64,000 bases of DNA from Codonopsis lanceolata (GCA_013146195.2 CM028383.1:16515642-16579641), one strand, 5' to 3'; positions 33,912 to 46,372 are shown, numbered from the stretch's first letter. Program-made: numbers and translations. The notes: generated by a model from the letters alone, not told the origin.

Positions 33912-35658
33912 TTGGTGATGATTCGATATTTTGAGTTTTTTTTTTTACTTTTACAAGAGAGAATACATGAAGTCATTGACAATAATAATATTGCTTAAAA
34001 ATAATATCAACCATAATAAACAACTAATAACAGTAATAATACGAAATTTAACAATAAATAATGACAATAATAAACAATTAACAATACTGACAATTATATT
34101 AATAATATGTAATACTAAAAATTAAAATATTTAAGTAGCAATTTAGTTATAATTTAGTTAATAAATTTTTTTTAAAAGGTTAACTATATGAAATTTGGAG
34201 AGAAATATAAAATTTCTCAAAAATTCGGTTGGTGTCCAAATGAAGCAAACCTGGTCTCTATTTATGGATAAAAATATGAAGAAAAAAAATTAAAAACATT
34301 TTTTTATTACCGAAAATGATCAAAACCGGGGATAATTATAAAATATGGAGGACCGCACAGGGGGTGACGTGTGGAAAGCGTGTCTGCCCCCCCCCCCTGT
34401 CAACCATGTTCAGCGCGTTGTCACCCATTTGTTTTTTTTTTTTTTAAATCTCTATTAAACGACGTCGTTTTGTGGCCTTTTTTTTCTAAAACACGATCGT
34501 TTTTGCACGCGTTGCATGGTTTGATTGGTTTTGATTTGTATCATTTATAAATACAAATTAAACCAAATTAAATAAGAATTGAATTAGATTTTATTTAGAT
34601 ACAACGTTGAAAATCAAGATTTGAGATGATTTGGTGGGAGATCCACCACTGTCAGCTCTTATCCTCTCCATTCTCTTCATTTTCGTCCACTAAAAACGTA
34701 AAATGTGTCTAACATACACATTAATGAACCACATCCAACCGTCATTAGTAGACCGTTGGACGTGGTTCATAAATATTGGCATACTATACACCTTTAAATA
34801 GGCAAAATGGAGATAATTATGAAATGAAACCAAATAAAGTTGTAGGTTAAGTGGAACAACATTAACGTACAAGCTCACCCTTTGGCCTTTGTGTTTTTAT
34901 AAAGGACTAAAACGCGGTGCAAGGAATGCCAACGACTTTTTCAAACCAATCTGATTACTCCATTTGTCTCAAAATAAATGTTTTTTTCATAAAGTTTTTT
35001 TTTTGTTCTAAAATAAGTGTTGTTATAGGATTTTTAGAATTACTAGATTTCGTGTCCGTGTCTTTGACATGGAATCAGTATAGAGATGATCAGTGTATGA
35101 AATGAGTATGATACGAATAAATTAATATATATGCTTAAGATTTTGTAAGGACTGGATCAATGTACACTACACAAAACGAATACGACATCCTAAAAACTAA
35201 AGAAAAACACATTTTATTGGCTATAAAATTTTGTAACTCATCCAAAAAGAGTATAATTAAATATCAAAAAGAATTTTCTCTCACACACACCAACCCAACA
35301 CATGTTAATTGAAATAAGCTTAAAAGTGATAATATTAGACAAAAACTATAAAATAAATTGAATGAGACGAAGTGAACAAACAAAAGACAATTCGAAATCG
35401 AAATCACAATGATTTCAAATCAATAAGGGAAAGTTAGAACATTTTTTTTAAATAAAGAAATTAAAATTACAAAAAATAAAATTATAAAAATTAATAACAA
35501 AACTTAGGAACAATTTTTTTTTAAAAAAATTAATATAAGCCAGACAAAAATTAAATTGAGATTTTAGTTAATTACGATAACAATCAATTAAAAACTACAA
35601 ATTAAATATTTGTAAAAATTTGTCAATACTTTGTCAAAATTGTTGTTATTTATTACTC
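33912..35658. other. AT-rich stretch without genes
   Basis: Contains the presumed Harbinger promoter side, a run of 12 C at 34387-34398, and a Stowaway-like end (CTCCATTTGTCTCAAAATAA) near 34957. A matching end is near 36795-36828 on the other side of the MULE. No supported gene. Confidence 0.5.
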
Positions 35659-36641
35659 GAGGCACACTTAATACAGCACCTATAAAATGCTTAATACAAC
35701 ACTTTTGAAAATGTTTTACCAAAATACCCTTTATGTCATTTAATTTTTTGTTTTTTTATTAAATTTAAATTAGCTAAAATATAATTTTCTTGTTTTTTAT
35801 TAAATTTAAATTAGCTAATGTAAAAGTTAATAATTAATTTGATTTGAATTAGGTTTAAATTAAAAAAATACAAAACCCACCTATTTGGACTGCTACCCAA
35901 TCAGTCCCAAATCCATACCCCCCCCCCATTTGGACTGCCACCCAACCAGGCCCAAACCCATCCCCCCATTTGGACTGCTACCCAAGCAGTCCCAAACCCA
36001 TACCCCCTATTTGGACTGCCACCCAACCAGGCCCAAACACATCCCCCTATTTTGGTCTGCTATCCAATAGTCCCAAACTCATCCCCTCCCCCCCATTTGG
36101 ACTGCCACCCAACCGGGCACAAACTCCTATTTCCTTTTTTGTTATTTTTTTATTTAAATATTTTAAAAATAAATTAACATATAAAAATTTAGCATTTGGA
36201 GATAAAAATCGAATAATTAGAAGTAAAATTACCGTAAAGGTTGCATCAGTGGTAAATATAACATCATCATTATCGTCCATATCTTCGTTTCAACACTTGT
36301 TTTGCCGATTTGCTTCCAAATTTATAAACTTTTTGGAAGCTTTAACTGATTGAAATTTTGACCAAGAGAAAAATGCATATGCAAATGTGTTTAAAATATT
36401 TATACTCAAAGATAATTTTTCACTTAGTAACTAAATCAAATTAATTAGTAATTTAATTGTGTTTACTAACTAAATCAAATTAATTAAAAATTAATTGTGT
36501 TTAAATTTTTTTTAATTTAAAACTTGTTAAATTAAACTTAATAAAAAAAAGAAAAAATTAAATTATGTAAAAGGTATTTTGGTCAAACACTTTTCAAAAG
36601 TGTTATATTAAGCATTTTATAGGTGTTGTATTAAGTACCTA
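35659..36641. mobile_element. MULE-like element with long inverted repeats
   Basis: Left end ACTTAATACAGCACCTATAA and right end (reverse complement) ACTTAATACAACACCTATAA continue as inverted repeats for well over 100 bp. Flanks TTATTACTC (35650-35658) and TGATTACTC (36642-36650) form a 9-bp duplication with one mismatch, as expected for Mutator-like elements. No transposase. The centre holds a C-rich minisatellite. Confidence 0.8.
35880..36125 (+). repeat. GC-rich minisatellite of about 42 bp inside the MULE
   Basis: About six units of the form TTTGGACTGCYACCCAA followed by CAGKCCCAAACCCAT and a C-run. They are far more GC-rich than the arms. Translation gives short Pro-rich peptides of no known family. 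Confidence 0.8.
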
Positions 36642-36650
36642 TGATTACTC

Positions 36651-37069
36651 TAAAATTAACTGTTGTTAGAAGAAGGTTTGTTAATAGAAAAGAAAAAATA
36701 TCAATGCAACTTAACTACAATAAATGAACTTAAATAATGGTGGATCAGTCTTTTTATAAGTTTCCTTAACATGTATGTAAATTACTAAAACGACACTTAT
36801 TTTAAAACAGATGTAGTAGTATATGATTTATGTATGTTTTAAGTTTAGGATAACCACTTGCTCCAAGGAATATGCTAATTATTTGTCAAAGTTATTTATA
36901 TTAGAGAAGAGCTTATGTAAGACCGTTTTATAGACCTTAAATAAGACATAGCAAAGAGGATTCGTCCGTCTTTCCCAAGTTTTTGCCTTTTATAGTATAA
37001 CATCCTCTTTCTCCTATAACTTCCAAAGTCTTAACTCTATTTTTCAAAAAAAAAAAAGATTATTTAATA
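36651..37069. other. AT-rich spacer, no gene
   Basis: Contains a possible Stowaway end near 36795-36828 and GTAAGACCGTTTTA near 36917. Otherwise nothing recognised. Confidence 0.5.
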
Positions 37070-37249
37070 CTCCCTCCGTTTCGGGTAAAGAGTCTTCATT
37101 TGAAAGTTAACATTTTTTTAAAGAAAATGACACTTTTAATAGCACATTAGTAATAAAATAACACTTTTATGTTTTAATATTTTAAAATAGACTCATTAAG
37201 TGAAAAATTCCAAAATTAATAATAAACTCTTTGTCTAAAACAGAGTGAG
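37070..37249. mobile_element. Stowaway MITE
   Basis: CTCCCTCCGTTTCGGG at the left and AACAGAGTGAG at the right, flanked by TA (37068-37069 and 37250-37251). 180 bp, no coding capacity. These ends and the TA duplication are typical of plant Stowaway/Tc1-mariner MITEs. Confidence 0.8.
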
Positions 37250-37710
37250 TATTAATAAAACAAACGTTTACCTATATAACTAAAAGATGATAAACATAGT
37301 AAAAAAAACACGAACATTCTAAATTGATTTTGTTAGTTATATATACAGTGTTTATAAACATTAAATAAAAAATGTACGCACAACATTCTAAAATGAGTGT
37401 TTATCCTTTAATTTCACGAAATTAAGAAAATTGATTTTTGAGTCGTTTTAGTAGAGGGTCACAGGTATACACATATAACATTGCAAGTTTACATTGAACA
37501 TGATTAGTGCTAAAAGTTAAATTAGTAAACTTTAATAAAAATTAAAAATTATTTTGAGACGAAAATCATTTAAACTAAAATAATAATTTTTTAAACAGAA
37601 AATTATGTACAATTTTGAAGTTATCGAGTCTGTAGGACGCAAGATCAGACATATTTTAGAGGGAGAAGTAGTGAGTGGCCTACTACTACTAGTCGTAGAA
37701 GATGAACTAA

Positions 37711-38053
37711 GAGCATCCACAACCCTAGACCTATCAAAAGGTTTATCTCCTGCCACATCATCAGTTTATAAACCTTTTCTCTATAAACATATTCTTCACT
37801 ATACATAAACTCAGAAAAGCTTTATAACATGGACCCACAACTAAATATTTTATTTTTTCTCAATACACATTTATTTTAAAAAACAACTAAAAAACAAAGA
37901 AACAAATGAGGTGGCAATGGATGGACCGGTTCATACTCTTGGAGCTTTTGCCTCCACATCATCAATATTCTAAAAAACTCCATAGCACTCCAATGTTAAA
38001 AACCTTTTCAAAAAGCTTTAACCCAATTTTTGCATCTCCCATTGGAGATGCTC
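37711..38053. mobile_element. Tourist-type MITE (PIF/Harbinger)
   Basis: Ends GAGCATCCACAACCC and (reverse complement) GAGCATCTCCAATGG, flanked by TAA (37708-37710 and 38054-38056). 343 bp without a transposase. Confidence 0.8.
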
Positions 38054-38229
38054 TAAGTTTCCAATGAAGAGGAAAGCAAGGAACTGATGATTGCCCTAAG
38101 ATCGATAAATATAATCAAAAGGTTCAAACATCTGAAGTGACGGGCTAGGCATTCAATTCGGAATAGTTAATCCAACGGTAGTAGGAGATATATGTACTAC
38201 AGCTGATTTGGACATGTACAAGTGTGTAT
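38054..38229. other. Flank of the copia insertion
   Basis: Short host or repeat sequence containing the left target copy TGTAT (38225-38229). Confidence 0.6.
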
Positions 38230-38458
38230 TGATAAAGATACATTAATACAGAAGAATCGTGGTTGATATATTCTTATTATTGTGTATATATATTCTTTCC
38301 ATATTAGTCTATTTTATTTATGGTTCAAATATATGAATTAGAATATGATTATATGACTTGGTCACCAAGCAAAGATTGTGTATATATATCTTCCCTTGAT
38401 GAATAATAAAATAGGTTTTTCAATATTTCATATGTTCTCCTATTTCTCTTCCTCTTTA
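38230..38458 (+). repeat. 5' LTR of the copia element
   Basis: 229 bp. Five differences to the 3' LTR. Contains TATATATATC-type promoter sequence near 38380-38390. Confidence 0.93.
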
Positions 38459-38471
38459 TGGTATCAGAGCC
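38459..38471 (+). promoter_or_regulatory. Primer binding site (initiator Met tRNA type)
   Basis: TGGTATCAGAGCC directly abuts the 5' LTR, the usual copia primer binding site. Confidence 0.9.
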
Positions 38472-38532
38472 AAGATCCAATCTAAGTTTAAATTCCCAAT
38501 ATTTCTTTTCCTTCGGCCCTCTCTTCTAAGCC

Positions 38533-39482
38533 ATGGCAGCCGAGTCCTCTCCTTTTTTTCTTCCTAACAATGCCAAGGAGAACAAACCTATCATTGTAGT
38601 CTCTCTCTCTCTCTCTCATATCCTAAAGCTAACCCCTACCAATTATATAGCTTGGAAAATCCAAATTGAAGCTACCCTACAAGGTTATGATCTCTTCAAT
38701 TATATTGATGGTACCCTTCTTGCACCATCTCCATATCTACCAGCCAAAACATCCACCGATCCCGCCAAAACTTCCACCACATCCGCCCCTACCCCTAACC
38801 CGTCCTACACCACTTGGTTTCGCCAAGACAAGTTAATTCTTGGTGCTTTAGCCGGCACACTTTCTCCATCTCTTGTCCCTCTAATTTTTTAATGCACCAC
38901 CTCACTTGATGCATGGAAGACCCTTGCCAAGACCTATGCTAATCCCTCAAAGGGATATGTGAAACAAATCAAAGATAGACTTCGAAGCATCACCAAAGGT
39001 CCTAGATCAATAACCGATTACATGCATGACCTTAAATCCTGCTCCGATCAACTAGCTTCGCTCGGCCGACCTCTAGATCCTGATGATCTCGTAGACAGAG
39101 TCCTTGAACAACTCAATGACCCGGACTTTGACACCATAATTCAAGCCGTCCAAAGCCTTGAAAACCCCATCTCCTTTGACGAACTACATGAAAAACTTAT
39201 CACCAAAGAATTGTCCATTAAACAGACCACCAAATCCCTCTCCACCTTTCTCGCCAGTTATCTGCGCCAAACCCACCTCGCTATTTCAACTCTTCCCGCC
39301 CATCAAACTCACAGCCTGGACTCCTTCCCACACCTACACCTCCTGCTGTCCCTCACAACCCACGGCCTCACCCAAATTCCTCTAACCCTCGGCCCCAAGC
39401 TCCCTACAAAGGCCGATGCCAATGGTGTCGTACTCAAGGTCACTTTCTTACACAATGCCCTCTTTTTCGTCAACAATATCTC
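38533..39482 (+). pseudogene. copia gag (UBN2-type) with zinc knuckle, broken
   Basis: Starts MAAESSPFF at 38533. The LTPTNYIAWKIQIEATLQGYDL block and the later SITDYMHDLKSC and EQLNDPDFDTI blocks are the copia gag domain. A TAA at 38890-38892 interrupts the frame after LVPLIF; the same frame continues to about 39240. A frameshift near 39240-39260 then moves the reading to the pol frame. There a Pro/Asn-rich linker leads to a CCHC zinc knuckle (CQWCRTQGHFLTQC, 39417-39458). Gag forms the intracellular particle and binds RNA. Here it cannot be made full length without suppression. Confidence 0.9.
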
Positions 39483-42400
39483 ATGGCTCAACCACCCAAT
39501 TTCAATCCCAACCCTAATCCACGACCACCATCTCGGGCCTATCCTCCTGCGGCTTACAATGCTGCGTGTACCTCTCCTAACCCTCCAGCATGGCTACTTG
39601 ATAGCGGTGCAACTCACCACGCTACTAGTGATCTAGACACCCTTGCCATGCACTCCCCATATAATGGCACAGAAGAATTACTCATTGGGGACGGCTCGGG
39701 TCTGAATATTGCTCATACTGGTTCAATTTCTCGCTCTTCTCCCTTTGTTACTTTCACTCTAAATAATGTTCTTCATGTGCCATTTATATCTCGTAACATT
39801 ATCTCTATCTCTCAATTTTGTCGAGATAACAATTCTTCTATCACTTTCTTACCATCTTCTTTCATTGTGAAGGATCTTCGCACGGGGGCAATTCTTCTTC
39901 AAGGTCCATCTAAATCCGGGGTCTATGAGTGGCTTCCTTCTTCTCCAACTATCAACTCTTCTTCAGTTTCAGCGTTCGATTGGCATCATCGACTAGGGCA
40001 TCCGTCTTTTCATATTTTGAGTCATATTAGCAAGTCCTTTAATTTAAACATTTCGACTTCAGTTTCTTTAAATTGTAATTCATGTTCTTGCAATAAGAGT
40101 CATAAACTTCCGTTCTATGAAAATACAGTTACTTCTACTGGCCCTCTTGATATATTATATAGTGATGTTTGGACCTCGCCCCTCTTTTCTTTTGATGGCT
40201 ACAAATGCTACATTATATTTGTAGATCATTTTTCAAAATATATTTGGTTCTACCCACTCAAAAACAAAAATGATGCTCTTCCTACATTCAAACGCTTTCA
40301 ATTGCTTGTTGAAAAACATTTTAATCGCCCCATTCTCACAGTCTATAGTGACAATGGTGGTGAATATCTTGGTCTCCGTCCCTTCTTAGCCTCACAAGGA
40401 ATATCTCACTTTACCTCTCCTCCTCACACTGTTGAACATAATGGGTATTCGAAACGTCGTCATCGTCATATTGTTGAGACGGGATTAACCCTTCTAAATC
40501 ACTCTTCTATGCCACAAAAATTTTGGCCCCTTGCTTTTGCTTCCGCCTGCTATCTCATAAATAGAATGCCAACTCCCACCCTTGATCTTCTCTCTCCCTT
40601 TCATAAACTGCATAAAATTCCTCCTAACTACGTCAAATTGCGTAGTTTCGGTTGTTTGTGTTATCCGTGGCTTCGTCCTTATACCACTCACAAACTTGAT
40701 CCGCGGTCAACTCCTTGTGTCTTTGTTGGTTATTCCTCTACTCAGAGTGCATATTTTTGTCTTGATCCCACTACCTACAAAATATATGTTTCTCGCCATG
40801 TCAAATGTGTGGAACAAACTTTTCCTTTTAGTTCTATATCCACATCAGATCTTTCTTCTCCTAACACAGATGAGTGGTGCTCTCATCACCTGCCTATATT
40901 ATCTTCAACCACCCCAATCCCAAACATCATCCCTCTGCCTTCTAACCAACCCTCCCTGGCCACTACCCCTCCGGCTGCTTCTTCCTTGGATGAACACAGT
41001 CCAGCCACACCTTCCAGCCCTTCCGAGCCTATACATGCGGTACCAAATGCACCTATCCTAGCTGCACCTACACAGCCCACTTCACCAACTACTACCCCTC
41101 GACGTCCCATCACTCGTCTCCAAAATAACATCACCAAGCCCATCACAAAACTTAACCTCCACACATCCCTTCAGCCTCTCACCGCTGAACCCACAACCAT
41201 AGCCCAAGCACTCACAAGCCCCACTTGGCGTGGTGCCATGCAAGCTGAGTTTGATGCTCTTGTTCATAATCACACATGGGACTTAGTACCCCCCTCTTCC
41301 TCTCAAAATCTTGTTGGGTGCTAGTGGATATTTCGCACCAAATATAATCCAGATGGCACTGTTTCTTGTCACAAAGCTCGTCTTGTTGCAAAAGGATTTC
41401 ATCAAAGACCCGGTCTTGATTACTCTGAAACGTTTAGCCCAGTCGTAAAACCCACAACTGTCTGTACTGTTCTTTCTCTAGCAACTATGCAAAATTGGCC
41501 TCTTCGCCGAATTGATATTAATAATGCCTTCTTACAGGGTTCTCTTACTGAAGATGTTTTCATGCATCAACCTCCTGGATTTATCGATCCTTCCTTTCCT
41601 ACTCACGTCTGCAAACTTCGTCAGGCCATTTATGGTCTTAAACAAGCCTCTCGTGCTTGGTATAATGAACTCAAAACTTATCTTCTTTCTCTTGGGTTCA
41701 TTAATTGTGTCTCCGACTCTTCTCTCTTTGTTCTCCGTCATAATCCTCATCTTATTTATCTCCTTGTTTATGTTGATGATATAATCATCACAGGTTCCGA
41801 CATTACTCTTCTAAATACTTTTATCTCTGTTTTTTCTTCTCGCTTCTCACTTAGGGACCTTGGCTCACTTTCGTATTTTCTGGGTGTTGAGGTTCTTCCT
41901 CATCCTCAAGGTATACTTTTGTCTCAACATAAATATGTCCAGGACATTCTTTCTAAGGCCAATATGTTAGATGCCAAACCTGTTTCCACACCTATGCTTG
42001 CTCATCCTTGTCTCACGTCTTCATCTAGCTCCGCTCTCTCAAATCCGACTGACTATAGAGCTCTTGTTGGTAGTTTACAGTACTTGTCTCTCACTCGTCT
42101 CGATATTTCTTTTGCGGTCAATCGTTTATCACAATTTTTACACTGTCCAACAGAGGATCATTGGGTTGCTCTAAAGCGTCTTTTACGCTATCTTGTGGGT
42201 ACTTCTACTCTTGCCCTTCTTCTTTGTCGCTCTACTAGTTCTGTACTCCATGCTTTTACTGATGCAGACTGGGCCGGTGACAAAGATACCTTCCGTTCCA
42301 CTTCTGGTTATATTATTTATTTGGGTCATAATCCCATTTCTTGGAGTTCTCAGAACAACAGACTCGTTCGTTCCACGAGCAGTATAGAGTCATTCTGCCT

Positions 42401-42731
42401 TGCAGAAATTCTTTGGGTACAAAATCTTCTTAAGGAATTATCTGCTACTCACACGCAGACTCCTACCATATTTTGTGACAATTTGGGGGCAACTTACGTT
42501 GCAGCAAATCCTAGGTTTCATTCAAGGATGAAACATCTGAGTTTAGACTATCATTTCATTCGACAACACGTTCAAGACAATACACTACGAGTTACTCACA
42601 TATCTAGTGGTGACCAACTTGTCGATGCTCTCACTAAACCTCTTGCTCGTCCTCAGTTTCAGTTAGTACTTTCCAAGATTGGACTTCTCTCTCGACCGTC
42701 CATCTTGCGGGGCATGATAAAGATACATTAA
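39483..42731 (+). pseudogene. copia pol polyprotein, broken
   Basis: One frame with a single TAG at 41322-41324. Protease: WLLDSGATHH, about residue 37, with the active-site D-S-G. GAG-pre-integrase: DWHHRLGHPSF. Integrase: zinc-binding Cys pair, YSDVW, YSDNGGEY and NGYSKRRHRHIVE. The residue that is normally Glu in SER(R/K)HRH is Lys here (codon 40452-40454), so the third catalytic acidic residue appears lost. Reverse transcriptase: IDINNAFLQG, YGLKQASRAWY and YVDD (LLVYVDDIII). RNase H: AFTDADWAGD is present, but the usual STEAEY region is replaced by STSSIESFCLAE (about 42370-42410), suggesting local compensating indels. The frame ends inside the 3' LTR at 42731. Confidence 0.92.
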
Positions 42732-42943
42732 TACAGAAGAATCCTGGTTGATATATTCTTATTATTGTGTATATATATTCTTTCCATATTAGTCTCTTTT
42801 ATTTATGGTTCAAATATATGTATTAGAATAGGATTATATGACTTGGTCACCAAACAAAGATTGTGTATATATATCTTCCCTTGATGAATAATAAAATAGG
42901 TTTTTCAATATTTCATATGTTCTCCTATTTCTCTTCCTCTTTA
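42715..42943 (+). repeat. 3' LTR of the copia element
   Basis: 229 bp, same ends as the 5' copy, followed by the TGTAT duplication. Confidence 0.93.
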
Positions 42944-42948
42944 TGTAT

Positions 42949-43873
42949 CTCTAGAGTTTTTTTTTCTTTTTAAATTAAATGAAGTTTTATTAGTAAGCTT
43001 TTTCTTTTTTTCAATAAAATATTTTCTTAGTAACAACTTTGAAGTTTGAACATCTGATCTCTCGATTGAAAGTAATGAAGTATCATGGTGTTTCTACTGG
43101 GACTGGAACACTCAATTTCTTCTCATAGATGAGCAACTAAACGATTCATTTGATATGACTTGAACATCAATAGTACCTTCATTGAGGCTTGAGCACCCGA
43201 TATCAAATATTGCATGTGGTATGGCTTAAACAACAACAGTGTGTCCAATGAGGATTAAACACCCAACATCTATGCTGAGAATAATAAAGTACTAAGATGT
43301 CTTTGGTGAGATTTAAACATTCGATCTTTATATCAATAGAAATAAGTACGTAGTATTCGTTAATCTCAAAACCATAATTAAAAGATAGCAAAAACAGACG
43401 GATGAAAAGGGGGGTTATTGATTTGCAACCATATTATAGAGAAGCTAGCAAATAGAAGAGTAAGAGAGAGAGAGAGAGCAAATGTTTATTGTATGATCTT
43501 CCCCAAATTGTGTAGTCTCCCTTTACAAGACAACCCCTTAATAACCAACTAACTGAAAGAATCTCTTCTAACTGTCTCACTAACACAACTATAACATATT
43601 GACACTTGACACCCCTGATGTCTCACTAACACAACTATCATAGAATAACACTCAGACACCCTTATATCTTAGCATGTCAGACTGTTTTTAATAATGTAAT
43701 GTGTAACCGAGGCCGACATAAAAATTAAGAAGATGGGTATAACTTAATTACACGTACGTATCCCAGTTTAATACAAAACGGACAACCATGCTCGACTACT
43801 GCATTTAATGTAGGCCACATAAAACTACTCGAACTTGAGACTTTTGAGCAAACTCAACTACTATTAGGACTAA
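42949..43873. other. Spacer between copia and Helitron, no gene
   Basis: AT-rich. 43085-43350 holds imperfect repeats of GARGMTTRARCACCCGA-like text. About 43465-43480 is a GA microsatellite, and TGTCTCACTAACACAACTAT is repeated near 43576 and 43619. No recognised gene. Confidence 0.5.
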
Positions 43874-44026
43874 CTAGTTTTACACATGTACGTTAAACGT
43901 ACGGACAAAAATATTTTTAATTAAATAATATTCAAGCAAAACAAATAAACAAATAAAAAAATAAATTAAGAAAAGTAATGTATACGAAAACTACTTAAAT
44001 ATAAATATTTCATTTTATTGGTAGTA

Positions 44027-45010
44027 TTATAGATTTTGAAAAATATCCTTATATACAACCTTTGTCAAAAAGCAATTTAGGTGAGTCATCATTTCACAAA
44101 GGCATAGTTGTAAGGAGAGTGGTAATAATAGTTGTAAAGATAACATTACTCTAAGTATTAATATCTTCAAGTCAGAACAATTTGTTACCATAGAAACTGC
44201 GACGTACAACTGAATACGACTTAATACTGGCTTATTCAAGAAGAGTCCTACATGTGAAAGTGATTGACCTTGACTTTTGTTAATTATCATGACATACGAT
44301 ACTACCAATATAAATTATCTTCTCTGGAAACTTGAAAGACAACCTAACATCTGATGGAGACAATGACATTCTTGGTATAAACATTTTGTCGTCAACATTG
44401 CTTCAATTCAAAAAATTTGCTTCTAGAGTGTGATTGTCAAGCATGGTAATGATTAGTTTTGTTCAATTGCACAACTCTGCAGTAGAGCCAATGTTTCTCA
44501 ACAACATCACTGAAACACCAACCTTAAGTGTTAATTCATGGTTAGATAATCCTGAACACTTTATACTATTCAAAAAATCTCTAGAATGAATGTCTTCAAA
44601 CAAACTTGTGTTGTTCTTTGCCCTACACATAGAATCTGAACTCAAATAAATTCTTCCTTCTAAGTGATTGTTAGAAACCATATACTCATTTATGGTGTCA
44701 ACAACATCAAGAATCAGGGCAAGTATAGCTATTCCTTGCAAATATGACACACACAAAAGACTCCAAAAATGACATATATATACTTTCAATAATTTACTGG
44801 ATAATACATATATCTGATACATTAACCAAAAGACCATTTAGAGCTTCTATTGTTGCAACACCATCATTTTCACTACAAAATGTATCGTCGTTGATATTTC
44901 AAATCTACTCGAAAAATGCCTTCAACACGAGACCGCATTCGTCATTGCCAAGAGCTCGTAGTCTCGTGTATTTTGTAAGTCTCAAAACTTTGCAATGTGT
45001 TCATAAATGA
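44027..45010 (-). pseudogene. Helitron PIF1-like helicase fragment, broken
   Basis: Minus-strand pieces match the C-terminal half of the Helitron Rep/helicase protein. Upstream piece near 44990-44820: RLRALGND and DGVATIEALNGLLVNVSD. Then ILDVVDTINEYMV, IYLSSDSMCRAKN and GLSNHELTLKVGVSVMLLRN (44700-44470). Last is INKSQGQSLSHVGLFL with QLYVAVS (44280-44160), a late helicase motif of the PIF1 superfamily. The pieces lie in different frames with stops between. The replication initiator (HUH) domain was not seen. Confidence 0.75.
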
Positions 45011-45739
45011 TACAATTTGTGATCATGTAACAAAAAAATATGTTGAGTTCTTTCAAATGGTCATTATGGTGGTGCTGTTTTGATTCTAAGAATGTCACAG
45101 ATATTATCTCATCATAGAATTTCATTCAAATTCCAGATAAGACAGTTTTCTCTCATGGTGTCTTACACAATGTTTATATATAAAAGTTAGAAATGTCTAA
45201 TGTATGACTTCTTTTGAAACAACTTGTTTATATATATGTGATGGAAAATAAAATATTGAGACATCTAAATGTATAAGCCCGATGAAAAAAACGAAGACAA
45301 TTACCAGAATCTTAGTCTCAAATCATTATCGGCAACGTACATCACCGTAAACACTATCAATTAAGTGTACTTAAGACTCTAATTTGTTGCCTTCCACAAA
45401 AAAATAAAAATAAAATCTACAGATTAATTTATTTAAGGAAATTTAAGCAGATCAAGAAAAAATGGATTGTAAAAGTTCAAATCAAAGGCTCAAAAGTTTA
45501 TGGTTTTCGCATCAATAAGCTTTTAAGCTTTTCAGAGTTTGATGGTATAATTTAAGTCATCAATGACTTGAAAATACTGAACTTCAATGAAAGAAAACTT
45601 GATCTATTCATCAAAAAAAAAAGGTATAATGTGTCAACTAATTTTTGACTTTTTCAATGATGCTTTCACTTTTGGTTTAAAATGTTTTAATCAAATCATC
45701 TATATTTGAAATTATAGTAATTAAAGAATATATAACTAA
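45011..45739. other. AT-rich Helitron interior without recognisable coding
   Basis: Contains TATATATATGTGATGGAAAA near 45230. A similar phrase, TATATAGATGTGATGGAAGG, is at about 53303. This supports the two flanks being related Helitron sequence. Confidence 0.4.
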
Positions 45740-45756
45740 TCTATATTATTAAACAG

Positions 45757-46250
45757 CTAGGTAATTTACTAGGGCTATTCAGAGGGTTGATATTAAATTA
45801 TCTTTAAAAAATTAACGGTTGAGATTCATCCTCACATTCACATGTGTGAGTAGTTATCCATTTTTAACTCCCTATTTTTTCTTTCTTTATTACAAGTCAC
45901 CCCCTACAATTAATATTATGAGCAGTCATCCTTTTTTTCTTCTCCCTATGTTTTATCCTCATACTACAAAGTTACACCCTGCGATTAATCTTTTGAACGG
46001 CTATATAATTGACTAGGTTATTCAAAGGTTGGGATTAAATTATCTTTAAAAATTTAACGATTGAGATTCACCCTCACATTCACATGTATGATTAGTTATC
46101 TATTTTTAACTCCCTATTTTTTCTTTTCCTATTACAAATCACCCCTACAATTAATATTATGAGTAGTCACATATTTCTCTTCTCCCTATGTTTTATCTTC
46201 ACATTACAAAGTCACAGTTTACGATTAATCTTTTGAACAGTCACCCCTTA
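45757..46250 (+). repeat. 242-bp tandem duplication
   Basis: AAATTATCTTTAAAAA plus following text at 45795 recurs at 46037. The two copies run side by side over their whole length with moderate divergence. Confidence 0.8.
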
Positions 46251-46372
46251 TAAAACATTAATCCCTCAACTATCAATTAAAGTAATGTAACTGTAACATT
46301 TTTTTTAAATCGCACCTTCTATTTAGGCACTGTCATTCCAATTGTCGAAATCAGATATACTAGCACCGTGTC

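Larger units (their letters stand above)
38230..42943 (+). mobile_element. Complete Ty1/copia retrotransposon, RE1-like, coding-defective
   Basis: Two 229-bp LTRs (38230-38458 and 42715-42943) start TGATAAAG and end CTCTTTA, flanked by a perfect TGTAT duplication (38225-38229 and 42944-42948). They differ at five positions by eye (about 2 percent), so the insertion is fairly young. The primer binding site TGGTATCAGAGCC follows at 38459. Order gag, protease, integrase, reverse transcriptase, RNase H is that of copia elements. The polypurine tract is weak (CTTGCGGGGC before 42715). Both gag and pol carry inactivating changes. Confidence 0.95.

Noticed and set aside
37532..37756. Frames crossing 37.5-37.8 kb on both strands
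   Set aside because: They run across the end of a Tourist-type MITE and have no family match.
40886..41164. Minus-strand frames over the copia pol gene
   Set aside because: Shadows of a Pro/Ser-rich linker region of pol.
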